64,000 nucleotides of DNA from Streptomyces scopuliridis RB72. Its GTDB lineage: Bacteria > Actinomycetota > Actinomycetes > Streptomycetales > Streptomycetaceae. Below the pieces are notes generated by a model. It searched no databases. It had not been told where the DNA came from and was given only the letters and a program-made list of their open reading frames with translations. Of this stretch, positions 29,036 through 38,117 are shown in pieces. The first letter of the stretch is position 1. Every line of letters starts with the position of its first letter. A program made the position numbers and the translations under genes. Location of the stretch: positions 211,754 to 275,753 of the forward strand of contig NZ_JOEI01000003.1 in the NCBI RefSeq assembly GCF_000718095.1. The letters are read 5' to 3'.

Positions 29036-29115
29036 TAAGGGCCCGCCTGGGCGCTTTGCAGCGCGTCGGGGACGTGAGAAGCATATGGGATGGGCAGAGC
29101 TATCGCCAAAACGGT

Positions 29116-30762
29116 TTAGTCGGCGGGTACGGGGACGCCCGGCGAGGTCCGTGAGGGCGCGGTGGCTCCGGGCGTACGCGAGGGGGAGCCCGTGCCCGCC
29201 GACGGTCCCGGGCTGCCCGTGCCCGACGGATCCGGGCCGGGCGAGGCGCCGGCCCCCGGGGTGACGATCTCCTGCGGAAGATGGCGGCTGACCTCGGCGG
29301 TCGTCAGACCCAGCCCGCCGAGCGTGATCTCGTCCCAGGCCTGGAGCCGCTTGGTCGTCCGGTCCAGATAGAGCACGGACATCTGCACCTTCTCCGGGCT
29401 CTCGTTCTGTACGGCGCGCAGCCCGCCGCCGCCCGTCGAGCCCTCGATCTTCAGCCGGGTGCCGTGCGGCAGCGTCTCGGTCTCGCGGTGGTGGATATGG
29501 CCCGAGAGGGCCAGCGGGACGAGGCCGTCGGTCTCCCGTGCCGCCACCGGGTTGTGGGCGACCGCGATGTCCACGGGCGTGCCGGCCCGCTGCTGGTCGC
29601 GGAGGGCCGAGGCGAGCCGGATGCCCGTCATGCGTTCGGCGGGGTCGCCCTGGGCCTCCACCGAGCGGTCGGGGGTGAACTGCGGGTCGCCGCTGCCCGC
29701 CACCCGTACCCCGCCGACGGTCACGGCCCGGCCCTCGTCCAGGACCCGGACGTTCTTCATGCGGCCCAGATACTCCTGGGTGCCCCGGGAGTCGTGGTTG
29801 CCGCGCACCCAGACGTACGGGACGTCCAGGTCGGCGATCGGGTCGAGGAAGGTGTTCTCGGCGGAGGCGCCGTGGTCCATGGTGTCGCCGGAGTCGATGA
29901 TCACGTCGATCCCGTACTGCTCCACGAGCGAGCCGATGATGTGCCAGGCCGCCGGGTTGAGATGGATGTCCGAGACATGCAGCACCCGGAGGGTGGCCGG
30001 GTCCGGCTGGAAGGTGGGGAGCGTCGAGGCGGCGTCGTACAGCTTGGTCACGTTGGTGACCAGCCGCGCCAACTCCTTCTGGTAGACGTCGAAATCGTTC
30101 ACGATCGAGCGCGCGCTGCCGACCACCTGCGGGGCGGAGGAGAGCAGTCCGGAGAACCGCGGCTCCAGCACCGACTTGGGGTTCCAGGTGGCGTACGCGC
30201 CGACGCCCGAGGCGGCCAGCAGCGCGAGCGCCAGCCCGCCGGCGGCGAGGGCGCGGCGCGGGCGGCGGTAGACGGCGAGCCCGAGGGCGGTGGCTCCGGA
30301 GACGACGGCGACGACGGACCGTACGGCCAGGTCCGTGGTGCCGTTCATGACATCGTGGCTGACCTCGCCCTGGAGGCCGGAGAGCCGCTCGGGGTGCTCG
30401 ACGAGCGCCTGGGACCGTACGGGGTCCAGCTGGTCGACATCGACGTCGAGGCGGATGGGGGCGGTGTGCGTGCTCAGCTCCAGCGCGCCCAGCGGCGAGA
30501 CATTGATCTTGGTGCCGCCGGTCAGGGACGGGCGCAGCGTCATCTTGGTGTCCATCGGCCCGACCGGGGTCCGTACGCTGCCGACGATCAGCAGCCCGAG
30601 CCAGGCGCCCAGCAGGACGACGGAGAGCAGCCCGACAGCGCGGGTGTAAGGGTGCGGGGAGTGGACCAGGGCGCTGGTGGGGGCGTCGCGGCGGGAACTG
30701 AGATGGCCCTGGATGCGGGTGAGCGAGGTACGGAACGGGAAGCGCGGTACATCACGGGCCAT
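29116..30762 (-). CDS. Membrane-anchored calcineurin-like metallophosphoesterase
   Basis: The 548-residue protein has a hydrophobic span near residue 45, two more about residues 150-200, and an extracytoplasmic or C-terminal phosphoesterase domain with all the metal motifs: VSDIHLN, IDSGDTMDHG, VRGNHDS, VAHNPV and SGHIHH. The C-terminal 60 residues are a Pro/Ser/Gly/Thr tail. It should hydrolyse phosphomono- or diesters at the membrane; the substrate is unknown. I place the start at the ATG at 30762 (MARDVPRFPF); the frame is open to 30795. No strong ribosome-binding site is evident. Confidence 0.88.
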   Translation of the reverse strand: MARDVPRFPFRTSLTRIQGHLSSRRDAPTSALVHSPHPYTRAVGLLSVVLLGAWLGLLIVGSVRTPVGPMDTKMTLRPSLTGGTKINVSPLGALELSTHTAPIRLDVDVDQLDPVRSQALVEHPERLSGLQGEVSHDVMNGTTDLAVRSVVAVVSGATALGLAVYRRPRRALAAGGLALALLAASGVGAYATWNPKSVLEPRFSGLLSSAPQVVGSARSIVNDFDVYQKELARLVTNVTKLYDAASTLPTFQPDPATLRVLHVSDIHLNPAAWHIIGSLVEQYGIDVIIDSGDTMDHGASAENTFLDPIADLDVPYVWVRGNHDSRGTQEYLGRMKNVRVLDEGRAVTVGGVRVAGSGDPQFTPDRSVEAQGDPAERMTGIRLASALRDQQRAGTPVDIAVAHNPVAARETDGLVPLALSGHIHHRETETLPHGTRLKIEGSTGGGGLRAVQNESPEKVQMSVLYLDRTTKRLQAWDEITLGGLGLTTAEVSRHLPQEIVTPGAGASPGPDPSGTGSPGPSAGTGSPSRTPGATAPSRTSPGVPVPAD

Positions 30763-30893
30763 TGGTCGCGTATGCCCACGACGGGGGCCGGCCATGCCTG
30801 GGCACCGCCATCAGGAGTAATGGGCGGGGGATTCCGGTTACCCCCGGCCCCGCTCGTGACTCCGGGCCGGCTCGTTACCCCCGATCCGGCTCG

Positions 30894-31244
30894 TCACCCC
30901 CAGCCGAGCTCGTGCAGCCGGTCGTCCGCGATGCCGAAGTGGTGGGCGATCTCATGGACGACGGTCACGGAGACCTCGTGGACCACGTCCTCGGGGGTCT
31001 CGCAGTAGCGCAGGGTCGGCCCCATGTAGATGGAGATGCGGTCGGGCAGCACCCCGGCGTACCACTCGCCGCGGTCCGTGAGCGGAGTCCCTTCGTAGAG
31101 CCCCAGCAGCTCGGGGTCGGACGCGTCGGGTTCGTCCTCGACGAAGACGGCGACATTGTCCATGACCTTGGTCAGCTCCGGGGGGATCTGATCAAGGGCC
31201 TGGCTCACCAGCTCTTCGAAGGTCTCGCGTGTCATCTCCAGCAC
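30894..31244 (-). CDS. Small zincin-like metallopeptidase family protein
   Basis: The 116-residue protein ends with the zinc-protease motif HEIAHHFG (His97, Glu98, His101), and its start MLEMTRETFEELVSQALD and VFVEDEPDASDPELLGLY are typical of a compact actinobacterial family (DUF1025-type minimal metallopeptidases). The third zinc ligand is probably an Asp or His in the last turn (DDRLHELG). Substrate unknown. The GTG start at 31244 gives the conserved N-terminus; an ATG at 31235 is the alternative. It has no signal peptide. Confidence 0.85.
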   Translation of the reverse strand: MLEMTRETFEELVSQALDQIPPELTKVMDNVAVFVEDEPDASDPELLGLYEGTPLTDRGEWYAGVLPDRISIYMGPTLRYCETPEDVVHEVSVTVVHEIAHHFGIADDRLHELGWG

Positions 31245-31412
31245 ATGGCCATTGTCCAGCAGAGTCCGGCGGAACGGCCCCTGCGTTCCGCGTGCGCGGG
31301 TGCGGGATGAGTCCCGGGCGTGTCCCCGGCGGGGAAAAGGAAGTTGAGCAGGGAAACCCTTCCCTCGCCGCCGGCGGGGAGACCCGTATCGCGCCCCCCG
31401 GAGGTGCCACTC

Positions 31413-32066
31413 GTGCGCCAGTTGTCCGCCCCAGGCCGTTTCGCCGTCTGGATCGTCACGTCACTGGCGGTCGCGGCCTCCACCGGCTGCATGAGCGTCG
31501 GCGAGGACGAAGGAAAGCCGGCGCCCTCGCGGTCGGCGGAGGACCAGGGCGCCGCGGCCGAGCCCGACGGCCTCACGGGCGAGGGCGCCGGGGCCGGTGA
31601 GCCCCATGCCTGGCAGGGCCGTACGGAAGACGGCGGCGAGGAGCGGGCCGGCGCGGACGGCCGGGGGAAGGAGGGCCGGGACGGGAAGGGCTACGGCAAG
31701 GGCACGGACGAGCCGGGCGACATGGGCGGCACGGGCGGCAACGGCGCTTCGCCGAGCGCCAGTTCCGCCGTCACGCCCTCGCCCGAGCCCTCGAAGGGCA
31801 CGCGTCCGCAGCCCGGGGAGCCGGTCCCGCCGGGGGACGGGCACGTACCGCCCAAGGAGCCCACGCGCCCCGCGCCGCCGGCCTCCCCGCCGCCGGGGCC
31901 CCCGGGTCCGGATCCGGAACCGCAGCCCGAGCCGGAGCCGACGAAGCCGCCGGAGCAGCCGTCCGCGTCACCGGCGGCGGACGTCCGTACGGGCGCGATG
32001 TCGGCCGCCGACGGGACGGGGATGCGGAAGGAGCCGATGGCGTCGCCGCAACTCGGGCCGGTGTGA
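31413..32066 (+). CDS. Proline-rich lipoprotein of unknown function
   Basis: The 217-residue product has an N-terminal signal peptide ending in a lipobox AASTGC (Cys26) and then a wholly low-complexity chain: Gly/Glu/Asp/Lys-rich (about 60-115), then Pro-rich with PEP and PP repeats (about 120-190). No folded domain is apparent; such proteins often act as cell-wall spacers. GGAGG lies seven bases before the GTG at 31413, which fixes the start despite a longer open frame. Confidence 0.65.
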   Translation: MRQLSAPGRFAVWIVTSLAVAASTGCMSVGEDEGKPAPSRSAEDQGAAAEPDGLTGEGAGAGEPHAWQGRTEDGGEERAGADGRGKEGRDGKGYGKGTDEPGDMGGTGGNGASPSASSAVTPSPEPSKGTRPQPGEPVPPGDGHVPPKEPTRPAPPASPPPGPPGPDPEPQPEPEPTKPPEQPSASPAADVRTGAMSAADGTGMRKEPMASPQLGPV

Positions 32067-32341
32067 CGGGGGTCACCGGCGGAGGCGGTCGCGGAGGTGG
32101 TCGCGGGGGCGGTCCGTGCCCGGTCTCTGCCGGGTCTGCCGACGGGTTTACCCACTGGTTTGCCTAAGAGGGGGGAGGGTGCGTATGGTAGTAGATCGTT
32201 TGATCATTGCCCGGCGCCGACACAGAAGAGCGCCGCGTGGCGCGTACTCTCCCTTGCCGTGGCTGACCGCATTGAGGCGGTCGATTTGCGAATCACGGAG
32301 TTTGGGCGCGTGCCGAGACTCCGGAAGGTTTCGCATTTCGC

Positions 32342-34618
32342 ATGTCCATTTCCAGTACTGACCACGCCGTCATGCCCGAGAACGAGTCCCCCGAGACGGT
32401 CACCGATGTGACCGCCGAGACCGTTGAGATCGTGGAGAGCGCGGAGGCCGTTGTGGCCCCCGAGACGGCGACCGAGGCCCCTGAGGCCACCGAGATCTCC
32501 GAGATCTCCGAGACCTCCGAGGTCGACGAGTCCGACGAGGCGTCAGACGCCGACGAGACCCCCGGTCTCACCTTCGGCGACCTGGGCCTCCCGGACGGCA
32601 TCGTCCGCAAGCTCACCCAGAACGGCGTCACCGCCCCCTTCCCGATCCAGGCCGCGACCATCCCGGACGCCCTGGCCGGCAAGGACATCCTCGGCCGTGG
32701 CCGTACCGGCTCCGGCAAGACCCTCTCCTTCGGTCTGCCGCTGCTGGCCACGCTCGCCGGCGGCCACACCGAGAAGAAGAAGCCCCGCGGCGTCATCCTC
32801 ACCCCGACCCGCGAGCTGGCGATGCAGGTCGCGGACGCCCTCCAGCCGTACGGCGATGTGCTCGGCCTGAAGATGAAGGTCGTCTGCGGCGGTACGTCGA
32901 TGGGCAACCAGATCTACGCGCTGGAGCGCGGCGTCGACATCCTCGTCGCCACCCCGGGCCGGCTGCGCGACATCATCAACCGCGGCGCCTGCTCGCTGGA
33001 TCAGATCCAGATCGCGATCCTCGACGAGGCCGACCAGATGTCGGACCTGGGCTTCATGCCCGAGGTCACCGAGCTGCTCGACCTGGTGCCCGCGGGCGGT
33101 CAGCGCATGCTCTTCTCCGCCACCATGGAGAACGAGATCAGCACGCTGGTCAAGCGCTATCTGTCCAACCCGGTCAGCCACGAGGTCGACAGCGCCCAGG
33201 GCAATGTCACGACCATGACGCACCACGTGCTCGTCGTGAAGCCGAAGGACAAGGCCCCGGTCACCGCGGCGATCGCCGCCCGCAAGGGCCGCACGATCAT
33301 CTTCGTACGTACGCAGCTGGGCGCCGACCGTATCGCCGAGCAGCTGCGCGACTCGGGCGTGAAGGCCGACGCGCTGCACGGCGGTATGACGCAGGGCGCG
33401 CGGACCCGGACGCTGGCCGACTTCAAGGACGGTTACGTCAACGCGCTGGTCGCCACCGACGTCGCCGCGCGCGGTATCCACGTGGACGGCATCGACCTGG
33501 TGCTGAACGTGGACCCGGCCGGCGACCACAAGGACTATCTGCACCGCTCGGGCCGTACGGCGCGGGCCGGCAAGTCCGGTGTCGTCGTCTCGCTGGCGCT
33601 GCCGCACCAGCGCCGTCAGATCTTCCGGCTGATGGAGGACGCGGGCGTGGACGCCTCGCGCCACATGGTCGGCGGAGCCGGCGCGTTCGACCCGGAGGTC
33701 GCCGAGATCACCGGCGCGCGTTCGCTCACCGAGGTCCAGGCCGACTCGGCGAACAACGCGGCCAAGCAGGCCGAGCGCGAGGCCGCGGAGCTGGCCAAGC
33801 AGCTGGAGCGCGTCCAGCGCCGCGCCGCCGAACTGCGCGAGGAGGCCGGGCGCCTGGTCGCCCGTGCGGCGCGCGAGCGGGGCGACGACCCGGAGGCGGC
33901 GGTGGCCGAGGTGGCCGCCGAGGCCGAGCGCGCGGTGGAGGAGGCGGCTGCCGCTGCCGCCGCCGTACCGGCGCAGCGTGAGGAGCGCAGGGACAGCCGC
34001 GACGACCGTGGCAACTTCGGGCGGCGCGACGACCGCGGCGAGCGCAGTGGCCGGGGCGGCGCGCGGGGCTACACCCCGCGTGACGACCGCGGTGCCGAGC
34101 GCGGCGCGGACCGCGGCGGTGACCGCGGTGGGTTCCAGCGTCGCGACGACCGCGGTGGCGACCGTGGCGGCTTCCGCCGGGACGAGCGCCGGGACGACCG
34201 CGGCGGCGACCGTGGCGGTGACCGCGGTGGCTTCCAGCGCCGTGACGACCGTGGTGGCGAGCGCGGTGGCTTCAACCGTGACCGTCGTGACGACCGGGGC
34301 GGTTTCCAGCGCCGTGACGACCGTGGTGGCGAGCGGGGCGGCGAGCGTGGCGGTTTCAACCGCGACCGTCGGGATGACCGCGGTGGCGAGCGCCGTGACG
34401 ACCGTGGTGGCCGCTCCTTCGAGCGCCGTGACCACCGGGCCAGCGACCGCCCGTTCAACCGCGACCGCCGCGACGACCGCCCGTCGAGCGGCTTCCGCCC
34501 CGGCGGCCACGACCGTCCGTCCACCCGCCGTGACGACCACCGCGGCGGCACGACGGGCACCGGTACCGGCTCCTTCGGCCGCCGCGACGACAAGCCGCGC
34601 TGGAAGCGCAACGGCTGA
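32342..34618 (+). CDS. DEAD-box ATP-dependent RNA helicase with RGG-like repeat tail
   Basis: The 758-residue helicase starts with an acidic, Glu/Thr/Val-repeat leader (about 12-72). The core follows: Q motif near PFPIQAATIP, Walker A GRTGSGKT (120-127), PTRELA, DEAD in ILDEADQM (about 227-230), SAT in LFSATME, and motif VI HRSGRTARAG (about 400). After a coiled-coil-prone segment (470-545) a C-terminal tail of some 200 residues carries many DDRGG, FxRRDDRG and ERGG units, an RNA-binding region that also favours phase separation. It resembles the CsdA/RhlE group acting in ribosome assembly and RNA decay in the cold. A strong terminator follows. Confidence 0.94.
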   Translation: MSISSTDHAVMPENESPETVTDVTAETVEIVESAEAVVAPETATEAPEATEISEISETSEVDESDEASDADETPGLTFGDLGLPDGIVRKLTQNGVTAPFPIQAATIPDALAGKDILGRGRTGSGKTLSFGLPLLATLAGGHTEKKKPRGVILTPTRELAMQVADALQPYGDVLGLKMKVVCGGTSMGNQIYALERGVDILVATPGRLRDIINRGACSLDQIQIAILDEADQMSDLGFMPEVTELLDLVPAGGQRMLFSATMENEISTLVKRYLSNPVSHEVDSAQGNVTTMTHHVLVVKPKDKAPVTAAIAARKGRTIIFVRTQLGADRIAEQLRDSGVKADALHGGMTQGARTRTLADFKDGYVNALVATDVAARGIHVDGIDLVLNVDPAGDHKDYLHRSGRTARAGKSGVVVSLALPHQRRQIFRLMEDAGVDASRHMVGGAGAFDPEVAEITGARSLTEVQADSANNAAKQAEREAAELAKQLERVQRRAAELREEAGRLVARAARERGDDPEAAVAEVAAEAERAVEEAAAAAAAVPAQREERRDSRDDRGNFGRRDDRGERSGRGGARGYTPRDDRGAERGADRGGDRGGFQRRDDRGGDRGGFRRDERRDDRGGDRGGDRGGFQRRDDRGGERGGFNRDRRDDRGGFQRRDDRGGERGGERGGFNRDRRDDRGGERRDDRGGRSFERRDHRASDRPFNRDRRDDRPSSGFRPGGHDRPSTRRDDHRGGTTGTGTGSFGRRDDKPRWKRNG

Positions 34619-34661
34619 CCGCCGGTGACCGGACTCCGGTCCGTCCCGGCTGACGCGTCAC

Positions 34662-34702
34662 CAGGGCCCGTGCCCCACCCCCGAGGTGGGGCTCGGGCCC
34701 TG
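34662..34702 (+). terminator. Terminator of the DEAD-box helicase gene
   Basis: Eighteen-base arms (34662-34679 and 34685-34702) with a single mismatch enclose a five-base loop, 44 bases after the stop codon. Confidence 0.88.
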
Positions 34703-34900
34703 CCCGCGTCCGAGGCTCCGAGGGCCCGAGGGGACGGACACCCCCGTCCGACTCCGCCCACGAAAACCGCCCTGGGCCACCCTGCCGACACCTCCCCCGC
34801 GAACCGCGCAGACACCCGCGCCGACGCGCGACATACCCACGACGGCATACCCGATCGGCGCAGGGCCGACGGCGGGCTATGCTCGTGTGTGTTGTGCCGA

Positions 34901-34973
34901 GGGCCGTTAGCTCAATTGGCAGAGCAGCGGACTTTTAATCCGTTGGTTGTGGGTTCGAGTCCCACACGGCCTA
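34901..34973 (+). tRNA. tRNA-Lys (anticodon TTT)
   Basis: The 73-base plus-strand cloverleaf has acceptor GGGCCGT, D arm TAGCTCAATTGGCAGAGCA, anticodon stem GCGGA/TCCGT with loop CTTTTAA (anticodon TTT), and T arm GTGGG/CCCAC. Seventeen bases of its variable loop and T arm recur at 35103-35119. Confidence 0.96.
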
Positions 34974-35102
34974 CCGCCCGCAGGCAGGGGAATCCCCTAC
35001 TGTCCCGCACCTGAGCGCCCCGCCCGTCCCCGACCGGCAGGGGCGCTCCGTCGTCTCGACCCTCATGCGTGAGCGATACGTGAACGGACGGTCCTCGACG
35101 GG

Positions 35103-35135
35103 TGGTTGTGGGTTCGAGTTCCGACCCCGCCTACG
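35103..35135 (+). repeat. Partial duplicate of the tRNA-Lys 3' half
   Basis: Bases 35103-35119 match the tRNA-Lys bases 34944-34960 exactly (TGGTTGTGGGTTCGAGT), and the bases that follow still resemble the tRNA end (CCGACCCCGCCTAC against CCCACACGGCCTAC). The rest of a tRNA is absent. Such fragments are left as att sites when an element integrates into, or is lost from, a tRNA gene. Confidence 0.6.
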
Positions 35136-35394
35136 CCTCTGCCCAGGTCAGGAATCCTTCCGGCGCCGGCGCCGGCGCCTGGGCCGGGATGCGGGCCGAG
35201 GCCGAGGCCGGGGCCGGGGGCGCGTTGAGGTGGGGTTGGGGCGTGGTGTGGCAGGGGCAGTCGCAGCGCAGCGTTTCGATCGCCGGGCCCGTGCGCGACT
35301 GCCAGGGGAGCCGGGTCTCGCCCGGGCCGTGGCACTCCGCGTGTTCGTCGATACGGCACGCCGGTGCCGTATAGGCGGGCACCTTCGGCGTCAC
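35131..35394 (-). CDS. Small Cys/His-rich protein of unknown function
   Basis: The 87-residue product has a possible zinc site: ACRIDEHAECHGPGETRLPW in the first half and LRCDCPCHTTPQ in the middle (Cys-x-Cys-x-Cys-His), then an Ala/Pro-rich tail. Residue choice and third-position G+C are better in this frame than in the overlapping longer frame at 35063-35500, which I reject. The GTG start lies about eight bases after GGAAG. It lies against the tRNA-Lys fragment and could be cargo of a lost element. No function is assigned. Confidence 0.5.
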   Translation of the reverse strand: MTPKVPAYTAPACRIDEHAECHGPGETRLPWQSRTGPAIETLRCDCPCHTTPQPHLNAPPAPASASARIPAQAPAPAPEGFLTWAEA

Positions 35395-35637
35395 TGGGCC
35401 GCTTCCACTTCGTGTCCGTCCGTCGTCGCTCGGGTTGCCGCGTCATCCGTAGGTGTGGCTTCCGCGCCGTACCCACGGGGCCGGGGCGATGCCACGGCAA
35501 TCACCATGACACCCTTCCCGCTACGCTGAGTTGCCCGTCCATTACTGGGCTCATGACAGTAGGGACGCGGAGATCACCGCTTGAAGTGACCACGGGTACG
35601 GGTAGCCGGCCGCGGTCCGCGTGCGATTGGGGGCCCC

Positions 35638-36756
35638 GTGCCGAACGTTCCGCGGTTCACCCTGACCTGCGGTCGGGAAAGCGGGCCGAGGGCCCGTGCG
35701 GGGATCGTGTCCGGCTATGTCTTCCGGATCATCCGTGAGCAGCTGGGGCTCACTCAGGAGGCCCTGGCCGAGCAGTTCCGGGTGTCGGCCGACACCGTCT
35801 CCGGGTGGGAGTCGGGGCGGCGGGCGCTGACCGCCGTACCCGTCGGGCAGTTGTTCGTGTACAGCCACCGGCTGATGCGGCTGGGCACCGTCCCCGCGCT
35901 GCTGCTGGCCCTGGAGCGCGCCATGGAGGCGGATGTCCTGCTCGCCGGCGCGCTGGACGGCGGTTCCTGGTACGAGGCCAGTCCGCTGGGCGCGTGCGTC
36001 ATGCGGCGGGATCTGGTCGAGGTGCTCGCCTGGCCCCTCAACGGGGTCGCTCCGACGTATCTGAGCGCGCTGCCCGAGCCGCCGCGCCCCCGGCGGGGGC
36101 CGGTGCCCCGCGGGCCCGAGCTGGCGGCCGCGGACCGTCGCCGCTTCTTCTCGGAGATGCGGCGCACGGCCGAGCGGGCCCGTGGGGCGGAGAGCTTTCT
36201 GCTGCGGCGTCAGGCCCTGTATCTGGCCGGCTACGACGACCGGGCCGACACCCCGGGCTGGCTGGCCCGCCAGCAGCGCACCGTACGGCCCGACGACTGG
36301 CTGTCGGGCTGGCTCAACTCCCGTTCGGTGGCGGCTGTCGCCGCCCGGCAGGGTGACCGGGACCGGATGCGCCACTTCATCGACAGCGCCCTCGTCGACG
36401 ACGACGCGGGCGAGGCCGCCAATCTGAACTACTGGGCGTACTGGATCGGCGAGGAACCGCACATCCATCTGTCGGACGACTTCATCGCCGCCCGCACCCC
36501 GGGCCGCTGGCCGGGCGACAAGCTGATGCATCACCTCGTACGGGGGCTGACGCCGCGTCACGGGTTCTTCGACCTCAATGTCCACACCCTGTGGGCGCTG
36601 CTGGCCACCCGGCCGAATCTGCTGCGGCCCGGGGGCCAGGCCGGGAGCGCGCTGAGCGCATGTCTGCCGGCGCTGCTCGACGACCGGGAACTGTCGGCGC
36701 GGGCACGGAGGGAACTGCAGGGCATCCGGTACGCCATCCGGCTCGCCGAGGCGTAA
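35638..36756 (+). CDS. XRE-family helix-turn-helix transcriptional regulator
   Basis: The 372-residue protein has an N-terminal Cro/CI-type helix-turn-helix (about 25-80, containing [20 protein letters not shown] and WESGRR) followed by a long helical, TPR-like region that ends near [18 protein letters not shown]. Streptomycete regulators of this design often control development or antibiotic genes, sometimes with small partner proteins. The GTG at 35638 is taken as start; a GTG near 35707 would remove 23 non-conserved residues. A tiny gene with a strong ribosome-binding site follows 69 bases later. Confidence 0.85.
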   Translation: MPNVPRFTLTCGRESGPRARAGIVSGYVFRIIREQLGLTQEALAEQFRVSADTVSGWESGRRALTAVPVGQLFVYSHRLMRLGTVPALLLALERAMEADVLLAGALDGGSWYEASPLGACVMRRDLVEVLAWPLNGVAPTYLSALPEPPRPRRGPVPRGPELAAADRRRFFSEMRRTAERARGAESFLLRRQALYLAGYDDRADTPGWLARQQRTVRPDDWLSGWLNSRSVAAVAARQGDRDRMRHFIDSALVDDDAGEAANLNYWAYWIGEEPHIHLSDDFIAARTPGRWPGDKLMHHLVRGLTPRHGFFDLNVHTLWALLATRPNLLRPGGQAGSALSACLPALLDDRELSARARRELQGIRYAIRLAEA

Positions 36757-36825
36757 TCAGGCATCGGCGGATGCCTCCCACGCCGGGCCATTCGTGGAGA
36801 GCGGAGTAAGGAGGGGCGTCGCGCC

Positions 36826-36984
36826 ATGCGCGAACAACGTTCCCCGGAACTCGCCGTGCGCGGTGCGGGGGGTCGGCGCGACGCGCACGGACTCGCCCGC
36901 TGGTTCGTCTCGGCCGCCGTGACCGACGACGATACGGACCGGACGCGCGCCGCGATCGACGAGGTCTTCGTCCTCCTCCGCTGA
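36826..36984 (+). CDS. Very small protein downstream of the XRE regulator
   Basis: A 52-codon frame starts with ATG shortly after the purine-rich AGTAAGGAGGGG, a strong Shine-Dalgarno site. It encodes a product beginning MREQRSPELAVRGAGGRR, with LARWFVSAAVTDDD in the middle, ending AAIDEVFVLLR. Codon third positions are G or C as in real genes. No homologue is recognised. Its tight position suggests a partner or target of the regulator upstream (inference). Confidence 0.55.
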   Translation: MREQRSPELAVRGAGGRRDAHGLARWFVSAAVTDDDTDRTRAAIDEVFVLLR

Positions 36985-37094
36985 GACCGGCAGGGACCTG
37001 GCACGCCCGGGTGTGATCCAGGCGACAGCCCGTGCGGAAAAGATCCGGGTCCCAGAGGCTGCGGATGGGGCGAGATCGACGCACTCTTGGGCCT

Positions 37095-37307
37095 ATGAGT
37101 GATGCACCGATCGTCGTCCACCGGGCGTCAGGGACAGGCGGGCGGCGGGTCACGGTCCGTGGGCGGATCATGGGGCTCGCCCACTCCGACGACCATCTGA
37201 TCGAATTCCTGCGGCTGGCGGGGCTGCCGGACGCCTGGGAACTGCTGGACGACCCGACTTGGGTGGAGTGGCAGGGCGGCCCCGCGCACGAGTACAGCGT
37301 GGTGTGA
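37095..37307 (+). CDS. Small conserved hypothetical protein
   Basis: The 70-residue product starts MSDAPIVVHRASGTGGRRVT, has VRGRIMGLAHSDDHLIEFL and RLAGLPDAWELLDDPTWVEW, and ends in HEYSVV. The composition is balanced and looks like a compact alpha/beta domain. I think close relatives occur across Streptomyces but cannot name a family. The start is the ATG at 37095; the longer frame from 37032 is not conserved-looking. Confidence 0.65.
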   Translation: MSDAPIVVHRASGTGGRRVTVRGRIMGLAHSDDHLIEFLRLAGLPDAWELLDDPTWVEWQGGPAHEYSVV

Positions 37308-37386
37308 GCCGGCGTGGTGAGGTGCGTACGTGGGCCCGCCCCGCCCCGCCCCGCTCCGTAAGCCCCGTCAGTCCCGCCCCGCCCCG

Positions 37387-38055
37387 TCAGCCCTGTTGGT
37401 CCGCCCGTTCCCGCTGCTCCGCCGCGATCGCGGCGAGCTGCGTCAGGTTGTCGATCCGCCAGTCCGCCGCCTCGATCACCTCCGGGTCGTCCGCCCACAG
37501 ATAGCCCCACGGCCCGCGCCGCAGATGGGCGGCGCGCAGCCCCGCCTCCCGGGCCGGGAACAGGTCGTACGCGGGGTGGTCGCCCACGTACACCGTCCTG
37601 TCGGGCGCCGCCCCGGACGCCTCGATGACACGCGCGAAGAACTCCGGCGACGGCTTCTCGACCCCCCACTCGCCCGAGGTGGCGATGAGATCGACGGGCA
37701 GATCGAGGCCGCGCAGCAGCTCCCCGGTCCTGACGGTCTGGTTGCCCGCGAGGACGACGCGGATGCCCAGGGCCCGGAGGCTCGCCAGGGCGGGCCGTAC
37801 ATCGGGATAGAGATCGGACTCGTCGAGATGGTCGCCGCGGCCGGCGGCCTCCCTGGCGCGGTACGCCTCGCCGACGTCCATGCCGGGCTTGATGAGGCGG
37901 AGGGCGTCGGCGTTGTCCCGGTTCTGGACGGTGGCGGCGCCGACGAGCGCGGAGATGGTGTGCCGGGGAATGCCCAGCCAGTCGGCCCAGGACGCCCAGT
38001 AGCGGTCGTCGCGGACGAGGGTCTCGCCGACGTCGAACACGATGGTTTCAATCAC
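37387..38055 (-). CDS. HAD-superfamily hydrolase
   Basis: The 222-residue protein is a haloacid-dehalogenase-like phosphatase with a helical cap. Motif I is FDVGETL with the nucleophile Asp8; the second aspartate usual in phosphatases (DxDxT) is replaced by glycine, as in several dehalogenase-like members. Motif II is around VVLAGNQT, motif III is the lysine in VEKPSPEFF and motif IV is VGDHPAYDLFPA. Substrate unknown; a small metabolite phosphatase or house-cleaning role is likely. It converges on the small gene upstream. Confidence 0.88.
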   Translation of the reverse strand: MIETIVFDVGETLVRDDRYWASWADWLGIPRHTISALVGAATVQNRDNADALRLIKPGMDVGEAYRAREAAGRGDHLDESDLYPDVRPALASLRALGIRVVLAGNQTVRTGELLRGLDLPVDLIATSGEWGVEKPSPEFFARVIEASGAAPDRTVYVGDHPAYDLFPAREAGLRAAHLRRGPWGYLWADDPEVIEAADWRIDNLTQLAAIAAEQRERADQQG

Positions 38056-38117
38056 CGGTGTAAGCGTAGGGGGACACGCTCTGCCGATTGTCAGTGGCTG
38101 GCCGTAGCCTTGCTCCT

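Noticed and set aside
34087..34420. Dense short repeats considered as a CRISPR or minisatellite
   Set aside because: They encode in-frame Arg-Gly-Asp units of the helicase tail; unit lengths are uneven and no spacer/repeat structure exists.
32543..34540. Long minus-strand frame opposite the DEAD-box helicase
   Set aside because: Val/Ala/Thr-rich low-complexity translation caused by the RGG repeat DNA; no start signal or motif.
35063..35500. 145-codon minus-strand frame overlapping the small Cys/His gene
   Set aside because: Composition is random Pro/Arg/Gly; the other frame (35131-35394) has a patterned Cys/His cluster and a better start.
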